Source: Calditrichota bacterium
GTDB lineage: Bacteria > Electryoneota > RPQS01
DNA: 64,000 bases
NCBI GenBank assembly: GCA_020637395.1
Contig: JACJWA010000001.1
Location: forward strand, 1,426,001 to 1,490,000
Direction of reading: 5' to 3'
The notes under the pieces were generated by a model, which was not told the origin of the DNA, made no database searches, and saw only the letters and a list, made by a program, of their open reading frames with translations. Numbering within the stretch: the stretch's first letter is position 1; each line of letters begins with the position of its first letter. The translations under genes were made by a program, and so were the position numbers. Positions 16,313 through 24,331 of the stretch are shown piece by piece.

Positions 16313-16386
16313 TCGGGGCGGCCGGATTTGAACCGACGACCCTCTGCTCCCAAAGCAGATGCGCTACCGGACTGCGCTACGCCCCG
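16313..16386 (-). tRNA. tRNA-Pro (UGG)
   Basis: 74-nt cloverleaf on the minus strand: 7-bp acceptor CGGGGCG/CGCCCCG, anticodon stem TCTGC/GCAGA with loop TTTGGGA (anticodon UGG at 16350-16352), T-arm with GGTTCAAATCC. CCA is not encoded. Confidence 0.95.
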
Positions 16387-16430
16387 ATGGTTTGGCGAAT
16401 AAAGAATTTATGGTTCTTCTGCTTGAAAAG

Positions 16431-16464
16431 CAAGCGGCCCGCCATCACTGTGGCGGGCCGCTTG
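16431..16464 (-). terminator. Terminator after the zinc-finger/HTH gene
   Basis: Perfect 14-bp stem (16431-16444 with 16451-16464, core GCGGCCCGCCA), 30 nt past the stop at 16494; CTTTTC follows on the minus strand. Confidence 0.8.
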
Positions 16465-16493
16465 TTGCCCTACTTGCCCAACTTCGCCTGGAA

Positions 16494-16931
16494 CTATACC
16501 GCCGCCATGCCAGCGCGATCCGACGCTTGACGACGACTGCTAAATTGATTCAACAGCTCCCGAAGTTGCGAATCACCATTCGAAACCACTCCCCGCTCCT
16601 GCAAGAAGTTCAGCACGGTCTGGTAGTCTTTGTTCGCCAGTCGAAGATACCGCTTGACTGTATTCTTGGAAAGATTGAACTCGCGTGCAGTCGCACGGAT
16701 TCCGCTTCCTTTCAGCAAGCTGCGGTAGATCTTCTCGATCGTGTCCCAATCCAACCGACTATCCCAAAACGGCGTGCCCTTCAGCTCACTGAAGGTGCGT
16801 CCGCAGGTTTTGCAAATCAGCAACCTGACCTGCTTGCGGCCGTAACGCGTGTAGAGATTGATGTTTGCCGCGCCGGTCTTATTATGGTCAGGGCAGCTTG
16901 GATTCTGACAGGAGAAATTGTCCAGGTTCAT
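16494..16931 (-). CDS. Zinc-ribbon plus helix-turn-helix DNA-binding protein
   Basis: A 145-residue protein starting MNLDNFSCQNPSC. Residues 7-45 form a zinc ribbon (CQNPSC and CKTC), like the N-terminus of IS1 InsA-type transposase subunits. Residues about 60-95 hold an HTH (IEKIYRSLLKGSGIRATAREFNLSKNTVKRYL is the region; key words GIRATAREF and SKNTVKRYL). The C-terminus is Gln/Arg rich. No DDE catalytic domain, terminal repeats or target duplication is visible, so it is either a domesticated transposase subunit or a regulator. A GGTGAG site precedes the ATG, and an inverted repeat lies right upstream. Confidence 0.65.
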   Translation of the reverse strand: MNLDNFSCQNPSCPDHNKTGAANINLYTRYGRKQVRLLICKTCGRTFSELKGTPFWDSRLDWDTIEKIYRSLLKGSGIRATAREFNLSKNTVKRYLRLANKDYQTVLNFLQERGVVSNGDSQLRELLNQFSSRRQASDRAGMAAV

Positions 16932-16941
16932 GATTGACTCA

Positions 16942-16992
16942 CCCGGTTCGTGAATGCTTATTACCGTATGGAGTATCGGCACATTCACCGGG
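16942..16992. repeat. Inverted repeat upstream of the zinc-ribbon/HTH gene
   Basis: Arms CCCGGTTCGTGAATG (16942-16956) and CATTCACCGGG (16982-16992) pair over 11 bp with a 4-nt bulge, across a 25-nt spacer. It begins 11 nt upstream of the ATG, inside the leader, so it may be an autoregulatory operator or an RNA hairpin. Confidence 0.5.
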
Positions 16993-17143
16993 AGTCTTGA
17001 ATCTGTCTGCTCTTTTGTGTGACGAACCAGACTTCATGCTATTCGATTCATCATATTAATAAACAAGTTCTTATATCAATTTCCGTTGACAGCAGGCAAA
17101 TTGCTTTATTCGCTTCGATTAGGTATTTTCAATGCTTACAGGT

Positions 17144-17171
17144 TTGCCTCCCTCATTTCCCACCTTAAGCT
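17144..17171 (+). promoter_or_regulatory. Possible leaderless promoter for tdh
   Basis: TTGCCT (17144-17149), 16-nt spacer, TAAGCT (17166-17171), then six nt to the ATG at 17178. There is no Shine-Dalgarno before that ATG. Confidence 0.4.
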
Positions 17172-17177
17172 ATTGTT

Positions 17178-18254
17178 ATGCAAGCCATTCAAAAAAGCAA
17201 TATCGAACCCGGCCTAACGTATCTCGATAAGGCCCCCAGTCCCGAAATCACAACTCCTCATGATGTCATCGTAAAAGTTAAAGCTGCCGGAATCTGCGGA
17301 ACTGATGTTCACATCTATGCTGCAAAGCCCTCCCTAATGAGCCGAATGGGTTCCCGATTGCCGCTGACCATCGGCCATGAGTTCTGCGGAGAAATCGTCG
17401 AGCTGAGTTCAGGAGTCGAAGGCCTCGAAATCGGCCAGTTTGTATCCGCAGAAATGCACTGGACCTGCGGACAGTGCCACAACTGCAGAACCGGCAACGG
17501 CAATTGGTGCATTTCGCACACGGTCGGAGGAATTGACGAGCCCGGCGCCTTTGCCGACTACGTCAAACTGCCGGCAAGTTCCATCGTCCCGCTTCCGCCT
17601 GACCTTCCCGTGGAGGTCGCAGCATATCTTGACGCCATTGGAAACTCAGTCTATACCGTGCGCAGCGCCGATGTCGTCGGAAAAGACGTCGCGGTCCTCG
17701 GCGCGGGGCCGCTGGGCATTCTCGCTGTTTCTCTTTGCAGATTGATGGGCGCGAAGAAGATATACGTGACGGATGTTTCCGACTATGTTCTGCGCGTCGC
17801 GAAAGACGAAGGCGCGGATGAAGTCTTCAACGTTAGCGACGAAAAACAACATGTGGAATTCTTGAAGATGGCGACCTCTGATCCCGCCAAGGGCGGTCTG
17901 GACGTCGTCTTTGAGATGTCCGGTGCACCGAGCGCCTATGCTGATGCCTTCAAGGCTTTGAGCATGGGCGGAGAGTTCGTCTTGCTCGGTCTGCCGTCCG
18001 GAGAGATACCCGTCAGTTTCTCTTCCGACGTTGTCCTGAAGGGTATCACGATCAAGAGCATCTTCGGCCGCAGAATATTCAATACATGGACGGACATGCT
18101 TGCTTTGCTGCAAGGTGAGTTCCTGAAATCAGCTAAGAGAATCGTCACACATCACTTCGCTCTGGCGGACTTCGATCGCGGCTTCCAGACCAAACTTGCC
18201 GGAGAAGGACTGAAAGTCGTCCTGTATCCCGGCGGACTTCCCAAGGCCTCATAA
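17178..18254 (+). CDS. tdh: L-threonine 3-dehydrogenase
   Basis: A 358-residue NAD-dependent zinc medium-chain dehydrogenase oxidising threonine to 2-amino-3-oxobutyrate. Motifs: catalytic zinc Cys in GICGTDVHIY (about 40), GHEFCGEIVE, structural zinc cysteines CGQCHNCRTGNGNWC, Rossmann VLGAGPLGILAVSL, and C-terminal GEGLKVVLYPGG. The kbl gene downstream and the TDH-type zinc spacing separate it from sorbitol or alcohol dehydrogenases. It abuts the permease gene directly. No Shine-Dalgarno is seen; it may be leaderless. Confidence 0.92.
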   Translation: MQAIQKSNIEPGLTYLDKAPSPEITTPHDVIVKVKAAGICGTDVHIYAAKPSLMSRMGSRLPLTIGHEFCGEIVELSSGVEGLEIGQFVSAEMHWTCGQCHNCRTGNGNWCISHTVGGIDEPGAFADYVKLPASSIVPLPPDLPVEVAAYLDAIGNSVYTVRSADVVGKDVAVLGAGPLGILAVSLCRLMGAKKIYVTDVSDYVLRVAKDEGADEVFNVSDEKQHVEFLKMATSDPAKGGLDVVFEMSGAPSAYADAFKALSMGGEFVLLGLPSGEIPVSFSSDVVLKGITIKSIFGRRIFNTWTDMLALLQGEFLKSAKRIVTHHFALADFDRGFQTKLAGEGLKVVLYPGGLPKAS

Positions 18255-20276
18255 TTGGTAAGACCCTCGGCTCCCTCCACTCCTCCCAAGCAGGAGTCTG
18301 AAAAGCTGACTCTCGGCAAGCGCATTCGTCGAACGCTCTTGGGCGAACGTCGAAATCCGTTTGATCCGGCTGTATTCCACAGTCTATCCCTCGTGGCTTT
18401 TTTCGCATGGGTTGGACTGGGCGCGGACGGTATCTCCTCGGCGAACTACGGTCCTGAAGAGGCGTTTCTCGCGCTTCATGGCGTGGACTTCCTTGCGCCG
18501 ATTCTTGCCATCATGATCGCCGCTACGGTGTGGATTATCTCGGCTGCCTACATGCAGGTGATCGAGTACTTCCCCACGGGCGGCGGTGGATACTTGGTTG
18601 CTTCCAAGCTCTTGTCTCCCAAGGCCGGTGCCCTGGCAGGATCGGGTCTGGTCATTGACTACATTCTGACCATCGCAGTCTCTGTCGTTGCCGGAGTGGA
18701 TGCCGTGTTTTCCACCCTGCCTACAGAGTACGGAGTCCTTCGGATTGAGGCCTCTATCGCCGTGGTTGTCCTTCTCGTTGTCATGAACCTGAGGGGATTG
18801 AAGGAATCCATCATGATTCTCCTTCCGATCTTCCTCGTGTTCGTGGTGACTCATGTCGGCCTGGTGACTTTTGGCTTCTTCATTCACCTTCCCGACCTGC
18901 CGCAACGCACTGCAGAGAGCCTTGCGCATGGACAGGACGTGTTGGCAAAGGAGGGATGGACATACATTGCCGCCGCGCTCCTTACAGCATTCTCCATGGG
19001 TGCGGGTACCCTCACGGGTATTGAGGCTATTGCCAACGGCATGCTGACGCTGAAAGAGCCGCGGGTGCAGACCGGCAAGCGGACCATGATCTACATGGCA
19101 GCGTCGCTGTCGTTTCTCGCCACCATGTTGCTCTTCAATTTCTTCCTGTGGGAAACCCCTGAAGTTGAAGACCGGACTCTGAATGCGGTGCTGTTCGAAC
19201 AGATCACCGGCGGTTGGCAGGCGGGAGGCTTCCATGTCGGTGACATCCTTGTCACCGTGATGCTGTTCTCTGCGGCACTCCTCTTGTTTGTCGCTGCTCA
19301 GACCGGCTTCATCGGCGGCCCTCGAGTTCTGGCAAACATGGCCGAAGACTCGTGGCTTCCTCACCGCTTCGGCCACTTGTCCGAGAGACTGGTCACCCAA
19401 AATGGTATTCTGCTCATGGGTGGAGCGGCGATCGGCTTCATTCTGTATGCGGGCGGGAGTATTACTACGCTCGTTTCGCTCTACGCCATCAACGTCTTCA
19501 TGGACTTCTCTCTGGCGCAGGCCGGCATGTCCCGCATGTGGTGGAGCAAGCGAAAAGAGGACCCGAAGTGGCTCAGTCACTTTCTCATCTGCGCCGTCGG
19601 GCTCACCGTAAGTGTGCTCTTACTGATCATGATGATCGGAATCAAGTTCACCAAGGGCGGCTGGTTGGTCATCTTGATTACCATTCTCTTCTTGCTGTTG
19701 TGCTTCAAGATCCGAAACCACTACAAGCAAGTCGAAGACAAAGTCCGCGAACTTGACGACATTCTCGGCACGCTCTCGCTCGGTGAATCCACAGTCAAGG
19801 CAGAATCGCTCAAGCCAGGTGAACCCACCGCAGTAGTACTCGTTCAGAGATTCAGCGGCCAGGGAATACACCTTCTTCTCTCCACGCAGCGCCTCTTTGG
19901 CGGGCGATTCAAACAATTCATCTTCCTCTCCGTGGGGGCGATTGACACGGGCCGCTTCAAAGGAGTCGAAGAACTTAACTCGCTCCAAGAAGAGGTTCAG
20001 AAGGAAACCGAGAAGTACGTCACTCTGGCGCGCTCGTACGGCCTAAGAGCGGAAGCGCGAACCAGCTGCGAACTGGATTATATGGCGGAAATCGAGCGGC
20101 TGTGCATCGAGATTCACGAAGAATTCCCCAATACGGTTTTCTTCGCGGCCCGTTTGCTCTTCTGGAAAGACACTTTCTGGACACGCTTCCTCCACAACGA
20201 AACACCCATGACGCTGCAGCGCCGCTTGATGTTCCACGGACTGCAGTTTGTCGTGCTCCCAGTAAGATTGCAATAG
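18255..20276 (+). CDS. APC-family amino-acid permease with C-terminal soluble domain
   Basis: A 673-residue protein. About 12 hydrophobic helices cover residues 35-470, with the APC helix-1 motif FFAWVGLGADGISSANYG and a Gly-rich helix 2 region FPTGGGGYLVASKLLSPKAG. The last 160 residues are soluble (VVLVQRFSGQGIHLLLSTQ, FIFLSVGAIDTG, EKYVTLARSYGLRAEARTS) and resemble a universal-stress-protein-like fold. The start is TTG, 0 nt after the tdh stop, with AAGG upstream; there is no other start before helix 1. It lies between tdh and kbl, so it most likely imports threonine for that pathway; the substrate is inferred. Confidence 0.8.
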   Translation: MVRPSAPSTPPKQESEKLTLGKRIRRTLLGERRNPFDPAVFHSLSLVAFFAWVGLGADGISSANYGPEEAFLALHGVDFLAPILAIMIAATVWIISAAYMQVIEYFPTGGGGYLVASKLLSPKAGALAGSGLVIDYILTIAVSVVAGVDAVFSTLPTEYGVLRIEASIAVVVLLVVMNLRGLKESIMILLPIFLVFVVTHVGLVTFGFFIHLPDLPQRTAESLAHGQDVLAKEGWTYIAAALLTAFSMGAGTLTGIEAIANGMLTLKEPRVQTGKRTMIYMAASLSFLATMLLFNFFLWETPEVEDRTLNAVLFEQITGGWQAGGFHVGDILVTVMLFSAALLLFVAAQTGFIGGPRVLANMAEDSWLPHRFGHLSERLVTQNGILLMGGAAIGFILYAGGSITTLVSLYAINVFMDFSLAQAGMSRMWWSKRKEDPKWLSHFLICAVGLTVSVLLLIMMIGIKFTKGGWLVILITILFLLLCFKIRNHYKQVEDKVRELDDILGTLSLGESTVKAESLKPGEPTAVVLVQRFSGQGIHLLLSTQRLFGGRFKQFIFLSVGAIDTGRFKGVEELNSLQEEVQKETEKYVTLARSYGLRAEARTSCELDYMAEIERLCIEIHEEFPNTVFFAARLLFWKDTFWTRFLHNETPMTLQRRLMFHGLQFVVLPVRLQ

Positions 20277-20285
20277 CATAAGATC

Positions 20286-21473
20286 ATGTATCAAGGTATC
20301 AAAGACTTTCTGACCACAGAGCTGACCGGAATACAGGAGTCCGGACTCTACAAAAACGAGCGAATCATTGAATCGCCGCAAGGCGCGGAGATCAACGTCA
20401 AACAGCGCGACGTTCTGAACTTCTGCGCGAACAACTATCTTGGACTCGGCGATCACCCGAAGTTGATTGAGGCTGCAAAGTCCGCGCTGGATGAACGAGG
20501 CTACGGTCTATCCTCCGTACGATTCATCTGCGGCACTCAGGACATCCACAAGAAGCTTGAGAACCGATTGGCAAAGTTTGTCGGCATGGATGACGCGATT
20601 CTCTACTCCTCTTGCTTTGATGCAAATGGCGGACTGTTTGAGACGCTGATGAAGGAAGAGGATGCAATCATCACGGACGCCCTGAATCACGCGTCCATCA
20701 TTGACGGCATCAGACTTTCGAAGGCGAAACGCTACATCTACAAGAACTGCGATATGCAGGATCTTGAGGAGCGCCTGAAAGAAGCGCAAGGAGCGCGCTT
20801 CCGGTTGATCGGAACCGACGGAGTGTTCTCCATGGACGGTTCTCTCGCTCCTCTGCCGCAAATCTGTGATCTGGCCGAGAAGTACGATGCTCTGGTCATG
20901 CTGGATGACTCGCATGCGACAGGATTCATGGGCGCACATGGCCGCGGTACGCATGAGCATCACGGCGTCATGAACCGCGTAGATATCGTAACCTCCACTC
21001 TTGGCAAGGCATTGGGCGGAGCGTCTGGCGGTTTCACGGCCGCTCGTCAGGAAATCGTGGACATTCTGCGTCAGCGCTCGCGTCCCTATTTGTTCAGCAA
21101 CACCGTACCGCCACCGATCATTGCAGGAGCGTCCGTCGCAATTGACATGCTGACTGAAACGACCGCACTTCGTGACAAGCTGCATTCCAACACGAGGTAT
21201 TTCCGCGCAGCGATGACCGAAGCGGGATTTGACATCAAGCCCGGCGAGCATCCCATTGTGCCGATCATGCTCTACGATGCGCACAAGGCACAGGAAATGG
21301 CCGCCGCAATGCTTGAAGAAGGCGTGTATGTGATCGGATTCTTCTTTCCCGTTGTGCCTAAGGGGCAGGCTCGCATCCGCGTGCAGATTTCCGCTGCGCA
21401 TGACGGTGATCATCTCGACACGGCCATCGCCGCTTTCAAGAAAGTCGGGAAGTCGCTCGGGGTCATTCGGTGA
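20286..21473 (+). CDS. kbl: 2-amino-3-ketobutyrate CoA ligase (glycine C-acetyltransferase)
   Basis: A 395-residue PLP enzyme of the alpha-oxoamine synthase family, converting 2-amino-3-oxobutyrate plus CoA to glycine and acetyl-CoA. Motifs: NFCANNYLGLGDHP near 45, YGLSSVRFICGTQDIHK, DALNHASIIDGIRLSKA, LVMLDDSHATGFMG (PLP Asp), and the Schiff-base Lys in DIVTSTLGKALGGASGG. Full length. Third gene of the threonine operon, 9 nt after the permease. A bidirectional terminator follows. Confidence 0.96.
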   Translation: MYQGIKDFLTTELTGIQESGLYKNERIIESPQGAEINVKQRDVLNFCANNYLGLGDHPKLIEAAKSALDERGYGLSSVRFICGTQDIHKKLENRLAKFVGMDDAILYSSCFDANGGLFETLMKEEDAIITDALNHASIIDGIRLSKAKRYIYKNCDMQDLEERLKEAQGARFRLIGTDGVFSMDGSLAPLPQICDLAEKYDALVMLDDSHATGFMGAHGRGTHEHHGVMNRVDIVTSTLGKALGGASGGFTAARQEIVDILRQRSRPYLFSNTVPPPIIAGASVAIDMLTETTALRDKLHSNTRYFRAAMTEAGFDIKPGEHPIVPIMLYDAHKAQEMAAAMLEEGVYVIGFFFPVVPKGQARIRVQISAAHDGDHLDTAIAAFKKVGKSLGVIR

Positions 21474-21493
21474 GCATCTCTTCCGCCAAATGA

Positions 21494-21520
21494 AAAAGCC
21501 CGTCGTGAAGACGGGCTTTT
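21494..21520 (+). terminator. Bidirectional terminator between kbl and the methylase gene
   Basis: 11-bp stem AAAAGCCCGTC/GACGGGCTTTT (21494-21504, 21510-21520) with A and T tracts on both sides. It ends kbl (+) and the methylase gene (-), which are convergent. Confidence 0.93.
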
Positions 21521-21539
21521 CTCTTGCAGTCATCTGTTT

Positions 21540-22364
21540 TCAGTCCAGAGCGAGCCAGAGGGTTTGATCTTTGCGCGCCATGTATCTTCTTGGCCTTGCC
21601 GTTGTGCGCAGCTTAGGCGCGGGAAGTTTCCGTTTGTCCCGCTTCACGTCCAGCAGCTCTTCCTGCCGTCCCAATCCTCCCGCGCGCGCCTTCCTGACGA
21701 ACTCCGGATTCAATTCAAATAGCACGTAGTTGCGCTCGTGCCCGTCGCCGTCGTGATGACTTGCCGCCTTGCACGCCAGCCCCGTGCTTCCCGTTCCGGC
21801 AAACGGATCAAGTACGATACTTCCGGGATCACTGCTTTTCTCTATCAGGACGCGAAGCAGTTCAACCGGCTTTTGAGTCGCGTGAAAGCGCTGTGCACTC
21901 GGCACGTTATCACATTCCATCACATCCGGGTCGCGCTTGCCGTTCAGGTGCCGCTTGCCCTTGTGCGCGAAAATGATCATCTCATACTGCGGAGCATACG
22001 AACCGTTCAGGTCGCCGCTGCCGTGATTATTTTTTACCCAGATGATGCAATTCTTGACCGTAAATCGCCGCGATATCTCCGCGTAAAAAACGGGATAGGT
22101 GTCGAAGCGCGTGAAGCAGTAGAAGTGCGTATCATCCTTCAAGACTCGATACATCTCATCCACCCAGTCCCCCACCCAATCAAGCGACACGTCATTGGCA
22201 AACTTCGGAAGCTTTTCACGTGCCGTGCGGCGGTTGGATTGGTAATCAATACCGTAGGGAGGGTCGGTGACCACAAGGTCCACGGATGCGTCCGGCAACT
22301 GCCGAATCATCTCAAAACAATCCCCGCACGTGATCGTGTTCAACCAATCTTCTCGAATGCTCAT
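21540..22364 (-). CDS. Beta-class DNA N6-adenine or N4-cytosine methyltransferase
   Basis: A 274-residue protein. The catalytic motif VVTDPPYGIDY (motif IV) precedes a target-recognition region and the SAM motif DPFAGTGSTGLAC (motif I), the order that defines the beta class. FHATQKPVELL is motif X. The C-terminal 60 residues are basic (VKRDKRKLPAPKLRTTARPRR) and may add DNA contacts. No restriction enzyme is adjacent, so it is an orphan methylase with a likely regulatory or replication role. GAGGAG precedes the ATG; a hairpin lies between it and putA. Confidence 0.88.
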   Translation of the reverse strand: MSIREDWLNTITCGDCFEMIRQLPDASVDLVVTDPPYGIDYQSNRRTAREKLPKFANDVSLDWVGDWVDEMYRVLKDDTHFYCFTRFDTYPVFYAEISRRFTVKNCIIWVKNNHGSGDLNGSYAPQYEMIIFAHKGKRHLNGKRDPDVMECDNVPSAQRFHATQKPVELLRVLIEKSSDPGSIVLDPFAGTGSTGLACKAASHHDGDGHERNYVLFELNPEFVRKARAGGLGRQEELLDVKRDKRKLPAPKLRTTARPRRYMARKDQTLWLALD

Positions 22365-22379
22365 GGCTCCTCAGAGAGA

Positions 22380-22410
22380 GGGTCACCTCACGACTTGCTC
22401 GCGGTGACCC
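22380..22410 (-). terminator. Hairpin between the proline dehydrogenase and methylase genes
   Basis: Stem GGGTCACC/GGTGACCC (22380-22387, 22403-22410) with a 15-nt loop. It lies 37 nt past the proline dehydrogenase stop and is followed on the minus strand by TCTCTCT, not a true T run, so termination is only possible. Confidence 0.45.
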
Positions 22411-22446
22411 GACTTCTGCCTCGTTTGCTGTGAAACGACTTGCTTC

Positions 22447-23346
22447 CTAACCTGCCTTAAACAAGCTCTTGAAAATGTACCCCGCCAGCGCAGGATTCTC
22501 TTTCAGTCTGCGCGTCGAATAGCCATACCACGCATCGCCGAAAGGCACATACACTCGCATCCTGTGGCCGCGCCTCACGACTTCGTCACGAAGCTCAGGC
22601 AGGACACCCAGAAGCATCTGGTACTCATACTGCGCAGAATTCATGCCGCGCGTCTTGACCAGAGCCTCGGACTGCTCAACTAACAGCTTGTCGTGAGTTG
22701 CAATCCCGACCAGTGCCCCGCCGTCAAACATCAACTCGAGCAGTTTCATGAAATTGTCCTGAATCGCCCGGCGCTCCTTGTAGGCAATCGCTTCCGGCTC
22801 GACATAAATGCCTTTGCACAAGCGGAAATTCGTCGGACCACCATCCATCAATCGTTTCACGTCGTCGGCGGTCCTCTTCAGATAGGCCTGGACGACTATT
22901 CCGACCCGCGCTTCTTTTCGAAACTCGTCGTAGATCGCAAGAGTCTCCGACGTGTACGGCGAATCTTCCATGTCAATGCGAACGAACACATCACGCTTTG
23001 CCGCAGCATCAATCAACCGTTTCACGTTTTGCCGGGCAATCTGCGGACTGATGGAGAGTCCCACTGCGGTAAGCTTGACCGATATCCCCGACTTCAGCTT
23101 GCGCTCTGCTATCGCGTCAATCAGCCGCAAGTATGACTCAACGTCGCGCGACGCAAGCTGCGGATCGCTCACGAACTCTCCCAGCACATCCACCGTCGCG
23201 TGCATGCCGCGCGCATTCAAGTTCTGGACGACATTCATCGCGTCGTCGAGCGATTCCCCAGCGATGTATTTTGACGCAACCTTGCGTACCATCATCTTCG
23301 GCACGTAGGGCATCATCCCAACGACCAATTGGTCAAGCAATGTCAT
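22447..23346 (-). CDS. Monofunctional proline dehydrogenase
   Basis: A 299-residue FAD enzyme oxidising proline to pyrroline-5-carboxylate. The TIM-barrel motifs are VSVKLTAVGLS-like (GISVKLTAVGLSI), FVRIDMEDSPYT, GIVVQAYLKRT, RLCKGIYVEPEAIAY, LVGIATHD and the C-terminal YVPFGDAWYGYSTRRLKENP (substrate Tyr/Arg). Its length fits the short PutB-like type, not fused PutA. The P5C dehydrogenase partner is not in the window. It is the last gene of the long minus-strand operon, 11 nt after the DUF5683 gene. Confidence 0.93.
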   Translation of the reverse strand: MTLLDQLVVGMMPYVPKMMVRKVASKYIAGESLDDAMNVVQNLNARGMHATVDVLGEFVSDPQLASRDVESYLRLIDAIAERKLKSGISVKLTAVGLSISPQIARQNVKRLIDAAAKRDVFVRIDMEDSPYTSETLAIYDEFRKEARVGIVVQAYLKRTADDVKRLMDGGPTNFRLCKGIYVEPEAIAYKERRAIQDNFMKLLELMFDGGALVGIATHDKLLVEQSEALVKTRGMNSAQYEYQMLLGVLPELRDEVVRRGHRMRVYVPFGDAWYGYSTRRLKENPALAGYIFKSLFKAG

Positions 23347-23357
23347 GTTCGAGGCAC

Positions 23358-23795
23358 TTAGAATCTAATTGTGGCGCCCAATTGAAACCCGTCGGACTCC
23401 GAAGCCGTCAGCTCCGGCGTGATGTCTATCTTGAAAAGCTGTGCGTCAACATACGCGTCTCCCATCGAAAGCAGCTTGATGGCCGCAAACCACCAGATCA
23501 GCTTGTTGCGGTTGCTGCGATAGAATTTCTCCGCCGGAAAGTCGTCCGCCGTCTTCGCCGCCTGCATGTCATCGTTGCTGCGCGAAATCCCGATCAGGAA
23601 TGACGTTTCCGCCGCGAAAAACGCAAAAGACTTGATGTATGACTCCGTGTAGAGCTGCCCCCAACCAGGCACCGCGAGCGATCTAAAGACCGCCCCGGTC
23701 GTGCTCTTCTTTGGCCTTGCACGATCCATGCCCTGATCCGCCGCGCCTGCCGTGCAAAGCACCGAAAGCAGGACTAAGGCAAGAGCGCGATACAC
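23358..23795 (-). CDS. DUF5683-type small membrane protein
   Basis: A 145-residue protein. A signal-like N-terminus (YRALALVLLSVLCTAGAADQ) is followed by the diagnostic segment AVFRSLAVPGWGQLYTESYIKSFAFFAAE, a hydrophobic helix, a second helix KLIWWFAAIKLLSMGDAYVDAQL and a final strand FQLGATIRF ending in Phe. This is the pattern of FCB DUF5683 proteins (function unknown). The GTG at 23795, with GGTGG upstream, is my choice: it overlaps the ridA end by 22 nt, while longer versions give a charged, non-signal N-terminus. Confidence 0.7.
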   Translation of the reverse strand: MYRALALVLLSVLCTAGAADQGMDRARPKKSTTGAVFRSLAVPGWGQLYTESYIKSFAFFAAETSFLIGISRSNDDMQAAKTADDFPAEKFYRSNRNKLIWWFAAIKLLSMGDAYVDAQLFKIDITPELTASESDGFQLGATIRF

Positions 23796-24160
23796 TCGAT
23801 TTCCACCAGCACGTCTTTCGGCAAGCCCGCAACGGCGACCGTACTGCGTGCCGGAGGCGCTTCCGAGAATGACTTCGCGTACACTTCGTTGACCGCCGCG
23901 AAATCGTTCATGGACTTCAGAAAGATCGTCGTCTTCACGACATGCTCGAATCCTGTCCCGGCCGCGCTCAACACGGCGCCAAGATTCTTCATCACCTGCG
24001 CGCACTGCTCCGAGGCGGTCTTACCGACGATTTCCATGGTCTTCGGATCGAGCGGAATCTGTCCCGCCGTGAACAAGAGGTTCCCTGAGCACTTCACGGC
24101 CTGACTATAAGGTCCAATCGCGGCTGGCGCGTTCGTCGTGCTGACTGCCTCACGATGCAT
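23774..24160 (-). CDS. ridA: RidA family reactive-imine deaminase
   Basis: A 128-residue trimeric cytosolic protein of the YjgF/YER057c/UK114 family, which hydrolyses 2-aminoacrylate-type enamines from PLP enzymes. Motifs: AIGPYSQAVKCSGNLLFTAGQI, EQCAQVMKNLGAVLSAAG, KTTIFLKSMNDF, catalytic Arg in PARSTVAVAGLP and Glu in VEIECIALLP. All active-site residues are present. It is coupled to the upstream small gene by TAATG and overlaps the DUF5683 gene. Confidence 0.95.
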   Translation of the reverse strand: MHREAVSTTNAPAAIGPYSQAVKCSGNLLFTAGQIPLDPKTMEIVGKTASEQCAQVMKNLGAVLSAAGTGFEHVVKTTIFLKSMNDFAAVNEVYAKSFSEAPPARSTVAVAGLPKDVLVEIECIALLP

Positions 24161-24330
24161 TACTTAATCTCCTTGAATTCCGCATCCTCGATATCGTCGT
24201 ACTTCCGATCGCTTGCCTGACTGCGTGGAGTGCCCTTCACACTGGGTCCGGACTTGCTCGATCTGAATAGATTCAGAAGCACGCGCACCGCAAGCACAAC
24301 CGCCAGCACTGCAAGCAGCATCCTAACCAT
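24160..24330 (-). CDS. Single-helix membrane micro-protein ending in an acidic tail
   Basis: A 56-residue protein: MVRMLLAVLAVVLAVRVLLNLF membrane helix, then a basic linker and KYDDIEDAEFKEIK. A DIEDAEF(K/T)EI tail is a recurring ending in small FCB membrane proteins of unknown role. Its TAA overlaps the ridA ATG (TAATG), and its last codons supply the AAGGAG ribosome site for ridA. The start at 24330 is chosen because it begins at the helix; the upstream in-frame codons overlap the kinase gene. Confidence 0.7.
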   Translation of the reverse strand: MVRMLLAVLAVVLAVRVLLNLFRSSKSGPSVKGTPRSQASDRKYDDIEDAEFKEIK

Positions 24331-24331
24331 T

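Noticed and set aside
16494..16931. Complete insertion sequence around the zinc-ribbon gene
   Set aside because: No catalytic transposase domain, terminal repeats or target duplication were found.
18384..19580. 398-codon minus-strand frame opposite the APC permease
   Set aside because: The permease frame has clear membrane helices and fills the tdh-kbl gap; the antisense frame is charged and featureless.
22380..22410. Riboswitch before the methylase gene
   Set aside because: A single 8-bp stem with no conserved aptamer core; read as a simple hairpin.
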